13,446 bases of DNA from Asanoa sp040654855 (GCF_040654855.1 NZ_JBFAIU010000205.1:1-13446); one strand, 5' to 3'; counted from the first letter of the stretch, positions 1-6,629 are shown. Numbers and translations: made by a program. The notes: a model not told the origin generated them from the letters alone.

Positions 1-737
1 TGGCCGACCACCCGGACTGGGCCTCGACCGACCTCTCGTCGTTGGCGAAGCTCACCTGTGGTGGTTCTGCCGTGCCCAACCGCATCCTGAGCGCCTACGA
101 GGAGCGGGGCCTGTCGTTCTCGCAGGGCTATGGGATGACCGAGACGTCGCCGGGCGCGACCGCGCTGCCGCCGGCGATGACCCGGGCCAAGCAGGGCAGC
201 GTCGGGCTCCCCCACTTCTTCACCGACGTCCGGATCGCCGGCCCCGACGGCACGCCGGCACCGCCCGGCACGATCGGCGAGATCGAGATCGCCGGCCCCA
301 ACGTGTTCGCCGGCTACCTCGGCCTCCCCGACGCGACGCGCGACGCGTTCACCGCCGACGGCTGGTTCCGCTCGGGCGACCTGGGCTACCTGGACGCCGA
401 CGGGTGCCTCTACATCGCCGGCCGACTCAAGGACATGATCATCTCGGGCGGCGAGAACATCTACCCGGCCGAGCTCGAGCTGCTGCTGGGCGAGCTCGAC
501 GGCGTCACGGCGGCCGCGGTCATCGGAGTTCCGGACGATCGATGGGGCGAGGTCCCGTGGGCGATCCTGACCGTGCGCGAGGGTGTCACCGTCGACACCG
601 CGACCGTGCGGGAGCTGCTGGCCGGCAAGGTCGCCCGCTACAAGCTGCCGCGGAACGTGGTCACCGTCGACGAGCTGCCGCGGACCGCGTCGGGGAAGGT
701 GCGAAAGACCGAGCTGCGGCAACGGTACGCCGGTTAG
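1..737 (+). CDS. Acyl-CoA synthetase (AMP-binding, ANL superfamily), 3' part only
   Basis: This is the C-terminal part of an ATP-dependent acid:CoA ligase that forms an acyl-adenylate and then a CoA thioester in the cytoplasm. The frame enters at base 3 and runs to the TAG at 735-737. About 245 residues are visible of a family usually near 500, so the N-terminal P-loop lies outside the window. Visible ANL core motifs are YGMTE (from base 129), the ribose-binding Asp in SGDLGYLDADG (Asp at 378-380), the hinge region GRLKDMIISGGENIYP (from 420), and the A10 lysine in PRTASGKVRK (Lys at 696-698). All key residues are intact. The substrate cannot be read from this half; it resembles fatty-acid and aromatic-acid CoA ligases. 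Its 3' end overlaps the convergent PaaX-type gene by 77 bases, leaving no room for a terminator between them. Confidence 0.93.
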   Translation, partial: ADHPDWASTDLSSLAKLTCGGSAVPNRILSAYEERGLSFSQGYGMTETSPGATALPPAMTRAKQGSVGLPHFFTDVRIAGPDGTPAPPGTIGEIEIAGPNVFAGYLGLPDATRDAFTADGWFRSGDLGYLDADGCLYIAGRLKDMIISGGENIYPAELELLLGELDGVTAAAVIGVPDDRWGEVPWAILTVREGVTVDTATVRELLAGKVARYKLPRNVVTVDELPRTASGKVRKTELRQRYAG

Positions 738-1548
738 CCGCGGCGCGATCGGCGACCAGCTCGGCGAACTCGGCCGCCGACGGCGCCGCCAGCCGCTCGT
801 GCGTCCGGCGGTAGACCTCGACCGACCGCTCGGCCGGCCAACGCGCGTCCATGAACTCACGCGGCAGGCGCGGGTCGGTCCGCAGCAACGCCAGCCAGTC
901 CGCCACGAGCATCGTCCGCAGGGTCAGCGCGCTGGGCGCTCGCGTGGCCGGACCCGGGTCCTCCCACGCCTCGATGAACGCCAGGTGCTCGCGGCGGATG
1001 GCCTCGATGTCCCAGGCGGCCCGGACGCTGTCGGCGATCGGGAACGACGGCAGCTCCCGGGCGTGGAAGCCGACGACCGTGTTCGGGGGCAGGTCCTCCC
1101 GCAACGGTTCGAGCGCGCTGGCCAGGTCGACCTCGCCCGGTGCCAGCCACAGACCGTCGCGCAGCGGCGCGAAGCCCTCCCAGGTGAGCGTCGAACGCAA
1201 CCGGTGCCGGAGCGTGCGCTGGTCCTCGGGAATGGTGAACGTGACGAGCGTCCAGCCGGTGCCCTGCGGGTCGAACGGGTGCGGGCCCCGCACGCGCGCG
1301 GTCGCCTCGCGCAGGACCGCGGTGCCGTGCCCCGTCAGCGAGAACAGGATCTCCCGCCCGCTCCGGTTCCGCGCGAGGATGCCCGTCTGCACGAGCCGGT
1401 CGAGGGTGGCCCGCGTAGCCGGCGCCGCGACACCGGCACCGTCGAGCACCCCGATCAGCACGCTGGCGCGGATCGGGCCGGGATCGTCGTCGACGACGTG
1501 CTCGCCGAAGAAGGCGAGCAGCAGTTGCTTCGGCTGACGACTCCGCAC
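661..1548 (-). CDS. PaaX-family transcriptional regulator
   Basis: Cytoplasmic DNA-binding regulator of the PaaX family, whose founding member represses phenylacetate catabolism and is released by phenylacetyl-CoA. From the GTG at 1548 it is 295 residues, close to the family norm of about 300. The start RSRQPKQLLLAFFGEHV is typical, followed by a winged-helix region (ATRATLDRLVQTGILAR, then FSLTGHG) and a PaaX-like middle and C-terminal part (RHRLRSTLTWEGFAPLRDGLW; FIEAWEDPGP). I chose GTG 1548 because GAGGAG stands six bases before it. An in-frame GTG at 1584 would add 12 residues and overlap the upstream permease but has a weak site. It is the last gene of the importer operon, 28 bases after the permease stop. 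The last 25 residues are basic and Ala/Arg-rich, and are antisense to the ligase gene. Its effector is unknown; a CoA thioester is the family precedent. Confidence 0.88.
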   Translation of the reverse strand: MRSRQPKQLLLAFFGEHVVDDDPGPIRASVLIGVLDGAGVAAPATRATLDRLVQTGILARNRSGREILFSLTGHGTAVLREATARVRGPHPFDPQGTGWTLVTFTIPEDQRTLRHRLRSTLTWEGFAPLRDGLWLAPGEVDLASALEPLREDLPPNTVVGFHARELPSFPIADSVRAAWDIEAIRREHLAFIEAWEDPGPATRAPSALTLRTMLVADWLALLRTDPRLPREFMDARWPAERSVEVYRRTHERLAAPSAAEFAELVADRAAANRRTVAAARSFAPSPTRSAAARRR

Positions 1549-1554
1549 GGTCCG

Positions 1555-1560
1555 CTCCTC
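1555..1560 (-). promoter_or_regulatory. Ribosome binding site that sets the PaaX start
   Basis: On the - strand this reads GAGGAG, with six bases before the GTG at 1548-1546. The alternative GTG at 1584 has only a weak CAGGG upstream, so the downstream start is preferred. Confidence 0.7.
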
Positions 1561-1576
1561 CGGCCGGATCTGGCGA

Positions 1577-2386
1577 TCAGGCACGCTCGACCGCCCTGCT
1601 CCCGTGATACCACCGCAGCACCCGCCGCTCGACCAGGCCGAAGGTGGCGGCGAGAACCACTCCGACGAGTCCGAGCAGGAGGATGCCGCTCCACATCTCG
1701 GCGATCAGGTAGTTCCGCTGGAAGTAGGCGATCCGGTAGCCCAGGCCGGCGGACGACGCGAACATCTCCGAGATGACCATGAGGATGAGCGCGACCGACA
1801 GGGCCTGCCGCACGCCGGTCATGATGCGCGGGCTCGCCGCGGGCAGCACCAGGAACCGGAGTCGTTGCCACCGCCCGATCCGGAAGGAGGCCGCGGTCTC
1901 GGACAGCACGCTGTCCGTGGAGCGGACGCCGTCCACCGTGTTCAGCAGGATCGGCCACACGGCGCCGGAGACGATGACCACCACCTTCATCGTGTCGGTG
2001 ATGCCGAGCAGCAGCATCCCGACGGGGATCAGCACCGGCGGTGGGATCGCGCGGAAGAACTCCAGCAAGGGCTCGACCACCTCACCCAGCGCGCGGGACA
2101 GGCCCACGAGCGTACCCGCGCCGACGCCGACGACGATCGACGCGACGATGCCGAAAGCGAGCCGGTAGAGGCTGGGCAGCACGTCCTCGACGAAGGCCGG
2201 ACCGATCCAGGTGTCGGCGAAGGCGCGCAGGATGGCCACGGGGCCGGGGAAGAACCGGTTCGTCGACCTGGTCGATGCCAGGCCCCAGCACACCAGGAGC
2301 ACGAACGGCAGGCCGACCGGGAAGAGCAGACCCCCGAGGAGGCGCCGGGCCTGCACCGGCGCGACCGGTCCGGTCCGGGCGGTCAC
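1577..2386 (-). CDS. ABC importer permease, SsuC/TauC-type (second of two)
   Basis: Integral membrane permease of a type-I ABC importer, family BPD_transp_1, of the kind that moves nitrate, sulfonates, taurine, thiamine precursors or aromatic acids. It has 269 residues. The N-terminal membrane segment is around LLFPVGLPFVLLVCWGL, followed by the conserved FFRAIPPPVLIPVGML region. The ATPase-contacting EAA loop is SETAASFRIGRWQRLRFLVLP, and the last helices end at LVERRVLRWYHG. The GTG start overlaps the TGA of the preceding permease (GTGA, 2386-2383) and has GGAGG just upstream, so the two are translationally coupled. The same frame stays open far upstream, but that region is antisense-like noise over the other permease and the lipoprotein gene. 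It is paralogous to its neighbour (shared FFRAIPP/FLRPIPS and EAA regions), so the pair may form a heterodimeric channel. No ATPase gene accompanies it. Confidence 0.9.
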   Translation of the reverse strand: MTARTGPVAPVQARRLLGGLLFPVGLPFVLLVCWGLASTRSTNRFFPGPVAILRAFADTWIGPAFVEDVLPSLYRLAFGIVASIVVGVGAGTLVGLSRALGEVVEPLLEFFRAIPPPVLIPVGMLLLGITDTMKVVVIVSGAVWPILLNTVDGVRSTDSVLSETAASFRIGRWQRLRFLVLPAASPRIMTGVRQALSVALILMVISEMFASSAGLGYRIAYFQRNYLIAEMWSGILLLGLVGVVLAATFGLVERRVLRWYHGSRAVERA

Positions 2387-3159
2387 GGCGCCTCCGCCCC
2401 GCGCACGGACTGGTGCCACGCCAGCGAGCGTCGTTCGACGAACCGGAAGACGATGTTGACCAGGAGGCCGAGCAGCCCGGTGAGCACGACCAGCGCGTAC
2501 AGGCCCTGTGCGTCGCCGGCGGACCGCGAGAGCTCGATCATCCGGCCGATGCCGGGGTTGCCGATCACCATCTCCGACGTGATGGCAAGGATGAGCGCGA
2601 CCGCCGCAGCGAGCCGGATCCCGGTCATGAGGTACGGCAGGGCCGTCGGCAGCACGACGTAGGCCAGCCGCTGCCGGCGCCGCAGGCCGTAGCTGCGGGC
2701 GGTGTCGCGGGCGACCGCGTCCACGTCGGCCACGCCGTAGATCATCTGCACGAACACCTGCCAGAACGCGGCGTACACGATGACGACCAGGGCCGCCTTG
2801 AGCTGGATGCCGAACATCAGCACGGCGAGCGGGATGAGGGCGACCGACGGGATCGGCCGCAGGAACTCGACCATCGTGTGTGTCGCGCGGCGCAGGAAGG
2901 GCACCAGGCCGACCACCGTGCCCAGCACCACGGCGGCGACGGTCGCCAGGGCCAGGCCGATCGCCCACGACGTCATGGTGAAACCGAGCCGGCGCCAGAA
3001 GGCGAGGTCGCGCAGCTCCTCGGCGATCCGCGCGAGCACGTCCGTGGCGTACGGCAGGTACTGCTGGTCGACGAGGCCCAGCGCCGGCACGAGTTGCCAC
3101 ACGACGAGGAACCCGACCAGGCCGGAGAGGCCCAGCAGCGCCTTGCGCGGGACGCGCAT
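2383..3159 (-). CDS. ABC importer permease, SsuC/TauC-type (first of two)
   Basis: Membrane permease of the same BPD_transp_1 family, 258 residues. It has a first helix near LLGLSGLVGFLVVWQLV, the conserved EFLRPIPSVALIPLAVLMFG stretch, an EAA-type loop ARSYGLRRRQRLAYVVLPTALP, and hydrophobic segments AVALILAITSEMV and YALVVLTGLLGLLVNIVF. ATG 3159 is preceded by GGGAGAG and lies 18 bases after the lipoprotein stop. Its TGA overlaps the GTG of the second permease. The order binding protein, permease, permease in one transcript argues that both permeases serve the same binding protein. Many relatives work with a single permease gene plus an ATPase, so two different permeases without an ATPase is unusual. 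Confidence 0.92.
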   Translation of the reverse strand: MRVPRKALLGLSGLVGFLVVWQLVPALGLVDQQYLPYATDVLARIAEELRDLAFWRRLGFTMTSWAIGLALATVAAVVLGTVVGLVPFLRRATHTMVEFLRPIPSVALIPLAVLMFGIQLKAALVVIVYAAFWQVFVQMIYGVADVDAVARDTARSYGLRRRQRLAYVVLPTALPYLMTGIRLAAAVALILAITSEMVIGNPGIGRMIELSRSAGDAQGLYALVVLTGLLGLLVNIVFRFVERRSLAWHQSVRGAEAP

Positions 3160-3177
3160 GTCTCTCCCGGGCCCGGT

Positions 3178-4149
3178 CTACTGCTGCTGGATGAGCCGGT
3201 CGAAGTTGGGCTGGCGGTCCAGCACGCCGTACTTGCCGGCGAGCGTGGCGAGCGTCTCCAGGCTCGCCCGGTCGACCTGCCAGCCGAAGGCCGGCAGGCG
3301 CACCGAGTCGGCCACGGCGTCGGGCAGTTCGAGGTTGTCCTTGATGGACTGGCGGACCGCGGCCTCGTTGGCCGGGTCCAGCGCCCACAGGAGCGTCTCC
3401 TTCATCGCCGCCGAGAAGGCGGCGACGAGGTCGGCGTCGGAGTCCATCCGTTTCTTCGTCGCGATCGTGGTCAGGGTCGCGAGGCCGGGCACGGTCGCCT
3501 GGTAGGGCGCCACCACGAAGGTGTCGCCGCGGCCGCGCAGCTGGGTGGCGAACGGCTCCGGCACCCAGGCGGCGTCGATGTTGCCGGCCTGGAGCTGCGC
3601 GGGCGCGTCGGGGAAGGCGACCTCGACGAACTTGACCTTCGTCGGGTCGCCCCCGTCCTTCTCCACCGCCGCCATGATCGTCACGTCGCCGGCGGCGCCC
3701 AGGCTGTTGACCGCCACGCGCCGGCCCGCGAGCTGGGCGGGCCGGGTGATGCCGGAGCTGGCCGACGCCACGACGGCGTTGATGTCGTCGCCGGTCGCGT
3801 ACGACGACGCGTAGTTGCCGATCACCACGACACCGAGATCCTGCAGATCCGCCCGGATCGGGCCGAACGGCTGGCCGATGGCGAAGTCGATGTCGCCGTT
3901 GATCAGGGCCGGAATAGCCTGCGCTCCACCCTGTGCTGGCAACACCTCCACCCGCAGGCCGTGCTTGGCGAAGATGCCCGCCGTGCTGCCGCCCCACAGC
4001 GCGGCGGTTTCGGTGATCGGCAACGCGGCGACCCGGACCAGGCGCAGCTGCGCGCTGCCCTCGTCGGAGGGGGTCGCGTCCGAGTCCGTGCATCCGGAAA
4101 GGGCGATCGCGACAGCGGCGACGAGCCCGAGAGCGCTGACCTTCTTCAT
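3178..4149 (-). CDS. ABC importer substrate-binding lipoprotein, NMT1/SsuA-like
   Basis: Extracytoplasmic binding protein tethered by a lipid anchor; 323 residues. The signal peptide is MKKVSALGLVAAVAIALSGC with lipobox L17-S-G-C20, then an acidic linker. The mature part has NMT1/THI5-type features: RVAALPITETAALWGGSTAGIFAKHGL near the N terminus, INGDIDFAIGQ, LAGRRVAVNSLGAAGD at the domain crossover, and AGNIDAAWVPEPFA. This family binds nitrate, aliphatic sulfonates, taurine, thiamine precursors, riboflavin or aromatic acids, and the ligand cannot be read from the motifs. ATG 4149 is preceded by GAAGGG. It is the first gene of the operon, 98 bases from the esterase stop, with its own promoter. 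The PaaX-type regulator at the end of the operon makes an aromatic or acyl acid a reasonable guess, but only a guess. Confidence 0.92.
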   Translation of the reverse strand: MKKVSALGLVAAVAIALSGCTDSDATPSDEGSAQLRLVRVAALPITETAALWGGSTAGIFAKHGLRVEVLPAQGGAQAIPALINGDIDFAIGQPFGPIRADLQDLGVVVIGNYASSYATGDDINAVVASASSGITRPAQLAGRRVAVNSLGAAGDVTIMAAVEKDGGDPTKVKFVEVAFPDAPAQLQAGNIDAAWVPEPFATQLRGRGDTFVVAPYQATVPGLATLTTIATKKRMDSDADLVAAFSAAMKETLLWALDPANEAAVRQSIKDNLELPDAVADSVRLPAFGWQVDRASLETLATLAGKYGVLDRQPNFDRLIQQQ

Positions 4150-4179
4150 TGACGAGACCCTTCGTGGGGCGGTGGTGGG

Positions 4180-4208
4180 ATCGTCGGGTACGTGAAGGGA
4201 AATGTCAA
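4180..4208 (-). promoter_or_regulatory. Promoter of the NMT1-type importer/PaaX operon
   Basis: On the - strand a perfect TTGACA (-35; 4208-4203) is followed after 17 bases by GACGAT (-10; 4185-4180), which keeps A2, A5 and T6 of the consensus. The leader to ATG 4149 would be about 24 bases. A GTCA-N8-TGAC inverted repeat (4204-4219) overlaps the -35 box and is a possible operator. The surrounding 4200-4245 stretch is the most AT-rich in the window. Confidence 0.5.
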
Positions 4209-4248
4209 TGAATTCTGACGACCGTCGAAGATGAGTTAAATATTGCGG

Positions 4249-5529
4249 CTACGGACCGCCACACGCCAGCGTCGGCGCGGCCGCGGTCCCCGCACCGAGG
4301 AACCCGAAGACGGTCGAACCACCGGCGGGGATCGCGCCGTTCCAGGACAGGTTCCGCACGGCGTAACCCGCGCTGCCGCCGGACAGCGCGCCGTTCCACA
4401 CCTGCGTGATGGTGGTGCTCCCGGCGAAGCCGAGGTTGACCACCCAGCCGTTGACGGCCGCGTCGCCGGCCCGCACGGTCACCTCGCCCTGGAACCCGCC
4501 GGCCCAGGCGTTGACCTGCCGGTAGCTCGCGACGCAGTCACCACCGGCCGGGGGCGGGGTCGTGGTCGGTGGCGGCGTCGGGGTGGTGCCGCTCAGCCCG
4601 AAGAACGCGACCGCGGCCGCCGCCATCCCGCCGGAGGGCAGGCTGTGTCCGGCGCCCTGGATGCTGTAGGCCTCCACCCGCACCGCCCCGGCGGCGTCGG
4701 CGTAGCGGCGCCGGTTCCAGCCCGACCGCGGTGTGTCCGCGGACGTCGGCGTCTGGCTCAGGCCGAACACGTCGGTCCACTGCTCGATGGACTCCTGCAA
4801 CAGCGAGTACGGCACCAGCGTGTCGTTCGTCCCGTGCCAGAGCTGCACCGGGGGTCGCGCTCCGGTGTAGCCCGGGTACGCCTGCCGGACGGCGTCCCCC
4901 CACTGCCGCGGCGTGCGGTCCATGGCACCGCCGGTGCACCGGCTGCTGCCGGGCGGATAGTCGGCCGCGTTGGCGAAGCAGTTGAACGGAACGCCCATGA
5001 ACGCGGCTCCGGCCCGGAAGACGTCCGGGTACAGCGCGAGCATGTGGTTGGTCATCATGCCGCCGGACGAGCTGCCCGTGGCGTAGACCCGGTTCCGGTC
5101 ACCGCCGTACTGTCGCTGCACGTAGGCCACCATCGACACGATCGAGACCGGATCGCTGCCGCCACCTCGGCGCTTGGCCGCGTCCGACCAGGTGTCGAAA
5201 CAGTTGCCGAAGCCGGCCTGCTGCGTCGCCGTCGGATAGACCACGATGAACCCGTGCTGGTCGGCCAGCGAGGCGAACTCGCTGCTCGAATAGAAGCCGG
5301 GCCCGGATCCGCCGCACCCGTGCATGGCGACCACGATCGCCGGCTGTGCCGGACGCGCGTCGGGCACGTAGACGTGCATCCGCATTCCGCCCGGGTTGTC
5401 GCCGAAGTTGGCCACCTCGGTCAACGACGCCGCGGCCGCCGGTGGGGCCAGCCCCGGAACGATCAACATCGCGGCGGCCGCCGCGACGATGGCGGCGGAG
5501 CCGGCGAGCAGCGTTCGACGAAGTTCCAT
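4249..5529 (-). CDS. Secreted CE1 / PHB-depolymerase-type esterase with CBM2
   Basis: Exported serine esterase, 426 residues. A signal peptide covers about residues 1-34. The alpha/beta-hydrolase domain (about 36-312) has an oxyanion region HGCGG (70-74), nucleophile elbow G152-S-S154-S-G156, candidate catalytic Asp236 in HGTND and His295 in GAGH. A Thr/Pro linker (314-330) leads to a family 2 carbohydrate-binding module (332-423) bounded by Cys332 and Cys423, with Trp342, Trp362 and Trp396 as likely cellulose-contacting residues. Automatic annotation often calls this family a poly(3-hydroxybutyrate) depolymerase. The CBM2 instead points to plant-wall ester cleavage (acetylxylan or feruloyl ester, CE1), which is inference. 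ATG 5529 has GAGGAG six bases upstream, and that site can be buried in a hairpin. It is transcribed alone, away from the GntR gene's 3' end. Confidence 0.93.
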   Translation of the reverse strand: MELRRTLLAGSAAIVAAAAAMLIVPGLAPPAAAASLTEVANFGDNPGGMRMHVYVPDARPAQPAIVVAMHGCGGSGPGFYSSSEFASLADQHGFIVVYPTATQQAGFGNCFDTWSDAAKRRGGGSDPVSIVSMVAYVQRQYGGDRNRVYATGSSSGGMMTNHMLALYPDVFRAGAAFMGVPFNCFANAADYPPGSSRCTGGAMDRTPRQWGDAVRQAYPGYTGARPPVQLWHGTNDTLVPYSLLQESIEQWTDVFGLSQTPTSADTPRSGWNRRRYADAAGAVRVEAYSIQGAGHSLPSGGMAAAAVAFFGLSGTTPTPPPTTTPPPAGGDCVASYRQVNAWAGGFQGEVTVRAGDAAVNGWVVNLGFAGSTTITQVWNGALSGGSAGYAVRNLSWNGAIPAGGSTVFGFLGAGTAAAPTLACGGP

Positions 5530-5565
5530 ACGTCACTCCTCGATCCTTAGAAGGACGTGACGCAT
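5528..5565 (-). promoter_or_regulatory. Hairpin burying the esterase Shine-Dalgarno and start codon
   Basis: In the mRNA, bases 5565-5557 (AUGCGUCAC) pair with 5536-5528 (GUGACGUAU): nine pairs including one G-U. After a bulged G (5556), UCCU (5555-5552) pairs with AGGA (5540-5537), the core of the Shine-Dalgarno GAGGAG. The loop is 11 bases. The A and U of the AUG start are also paired. A second AGGA in the loop (5547-5544 region, AAGGAU) could take the UCCU instead and free the ribosome site, so two exclusive folds exist. The pairing is seen in the sequence; regulation is inferred. The arms also contain ACGTCA/TGACG, resembling the half-sites upstream of the sugar operon, so a DNA operator is an alternative. 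Confidence 0.5.
5533..5565 (-). CDS. Possible 10-codon leader peptide before the esterase
   Basis: An ATG at 5565-5563 opens a frame encoding MRHVLLRIEE, with TGA at 5535-5533, three bases before the esterase ATG. It contains the rare CTA leucine codon, and its last codons are the esterase Shine-Dalgarno. Translating it would open the hairpin described above and deliver a terminating ribosome to the start. There is no convincing ribosome site before it (only a GC-rich GGCGGCG directly adjoining), so it may be coincidence. Confidence 0.2.
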   Translation of the reverse strand: MRHVLLRIEE

Positions 5566-5730
5566 CGCCGCCGGACCGTCGACGCGGTCGCGCGGCCCGG
5601 CGTGCGCGATCGCGGCACGCCCGCGGGATGGGTGCCGACCAGCACCGCTAGGCGTGCCCGGTGAGCGCCTCGCGGCGAGGATCGGTCAGCTGCCTGGCGT
5701 CGCCGGCTCCCGCGCCGCCAGATGCATGAC

Positions 5731-5757
5731 ATTCAGTGTCCCCCTCGGACACTGAAT
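5731..5757. promoter_or_regulatory. 27-base palindrome downstream of gntR (terminator or operator)
   Basis: ATTCAGTGTCC (5731-5741) and GGACACTGAAT (5747-5757) are perfect 11-base inverted arms around a five-base loop. It lies 30 bases beyond the stop of the GntR gene, which suits a transcription terminator, but no T-run follows on the - strand. It also coincides with a promoter-like pair on the - strand: TTGACG at 5763-5758 and GACACT at 5740-5735 with 17 bases between. The palindrome would then cover the spacer and -10 of an esterase promoter, an operator position. The rest of 5530-5786 holds only short GC-rich inverted repeats (5599-5621 and 5631-5646). Confidence 0.6.
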
Positions 5758-5786
5758 CGTCAATCGATGTAGACCGATGCCGGCGA

Positions 5787-6554
5787 CTAGCGGCGCAGGC
5801 GCACCGGGTCCGGCCCGCTGCGGCGGACGAGCCAGGCGTCGGTGATGTGGGTGAACATGGCATCGGCGGCGCCGGCCGGGTCGTGTGCGGCGATGCGCTC
5901 GTAGATCCGCCGGTGGCCACGGTTGGACGCGACGCACAGCGCGCGCTCGGTGCGCCCCAGGTAAGCGGCGGTCCGGATGACCTGGCTCTGCAACGAGCGC
6001 ACGACCGCACGGGCGACGCGGTTGCCGGAGGCGCGCATGATCGTGTCGTGGAAGGCGCGGTCGTGTTCCTCGTAGGTCACGTGGTCGCCGACGAGCTCGT
6101 CCATGCGGTCGACCTGGGCGCGCAGCCGTTCGACGGTCTCCTGGTCGGCCTGCCGGGCGGCGACGTTCGCCATGTCGGACTCGAGCACCCGCCGGGTGAC
6201 CACCACGTCGTCGAGAATGGCCAGGCCCTCGTCCTCGGCGATCGTCGCTCCGAGGACGAGCTCGTCGAGCATGTCCCACTCCGACGGGGCGGTGACGATC
6301 GTGCCGGTGCCCTGCCGGACCTGCACCAGCCCCTTCTCCTGCAGGATCTTGACCGCCTCGCGGACGACGGTGCGGCTCACCGCGAAGGTCTCGCAGAGCG
6401 CCGGCTCCGGCGGCAGCGGCGTGCCGGGCTGATGAACACCCCGGACGATCCGTTGCACCAGCTCGGCGGTGATCGCCTTGGCCAGGTTGGTCGATCGCCG
6501 CGCCCAGGCCGGGGGTGCCGCGTCCGCGCCGTCCAGTTGCCGTGAAGCCGTCAT
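5787..6554 (-). CDS. GntR-family (FadR/FCD) transcriptional regulator
   Basis: Cytoplasmic, probably dimeric, DNA-binding regulator of 255 residues. The N-terminal winged helix (about 24-90) contains the classic ITAELVQRIVRG, LPPEPALCETFAVSRTVVREAV and LVQVRQGTGTIV stretches. The C-terminal FCD effector domain (about 110-240) has a complete metal site by position: Asp165 and His169 in HDRAFH, His214 in NRGH and His236 in MFTH. FCD domains usually bind small carboxylates or sugar acids, which suits the enolase-family gene next door. ATG 6554 follows GGAGGGAAAG. It is divergent from the sugar operon across 147 bases that hold a palindrome of the FadR-class GT-N3-AC type. It probably controls itself and that operon, released by a pathway sugar acid (inference). 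The downstream esterase may also respond. Confidence 0.93.
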   Translation of the reverse strand: MTASRQLDGADAAPPAWARRSTNLAKAITAELVQRIVRGVHQPGTPLPPEPALCETFAVSRTVVREAVKILQEKGLVQVRQGTGTIVTAPSEWDMLDELVLGATIAEDEGLAILDDVVVTRRVLESDMANVAARQADQETVERLRAQVDRMDELVGDHVTYEEHDRAFHDTIMRASGNRVARAVVRSLQSQVIRTAAYLGRTERALCVASNRGHRRIYERIAAHDPAGAADAMFTHITDAWLVRRSGPDPVRLRR

Positions 6555-6601
6555 CTTTCCCTCCGGCCGCCCGTTCGCCGGACTCGTGGCCCGATCGCGG
6601 C

Positions 6602-6629
6602 AGTATACGGCACTGTATTGACGTCTAAC
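6602..6629 (-). promoter_or_regulatory. Promoter of the GntR gene
   Basis: On the - strand TATACT (6607-6602) is a near-consensus -10, followed by about 47 bases to ATG 6554. At 16 bases upstream the -35 region reads GTTAGA (6629-6624), a weak match that falls inside the 6619-6633 palindrome. Binding there would therefore block this promoter too. Confidence 0.45.

Noticed and set aside
1549..1584. Upstream GTG 1584 as the PaaX start
   Set aside because: The added 12 residues (PDRQIRPEERT) precede the usual family N terminus, and the ribosome site is weaker than that of GTG 1548.
2041..4152. Long + strand open frame (about 700 codons) antisense to the NMT1-type importer genes
   Set aside because: Its translation is Arg/His/Gly/Asp-rich with no domain. 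It lies opposite three genes with clear families, lipobox and ribosome sites; this is expected in high-GC DNA.
4204..4219. GTCA-N8-TGAC repeat as a definite PaaX operator
   Set aside because: Its position over the -35 box is suggestive, but the arms are four bases and do not match the PaaX site pattern I know, so it is kept only as a possibility in the promoter entry.
5599..5646. Two short GC-rich inverted repeats (7-base arms at 5599-5621, 5-base arms at 5631-5646)
   Set aside because: Arms this short and GC-rich are common by chance here. They may add leader structure, but nothing singles them out.
5547..5732. 61-codon - strand frame in the esterase-gntR gap
   Set aside because: Arg/Ser-rich, no ribosome site, overlaps the palindrome and leader; not supportable as a gene.
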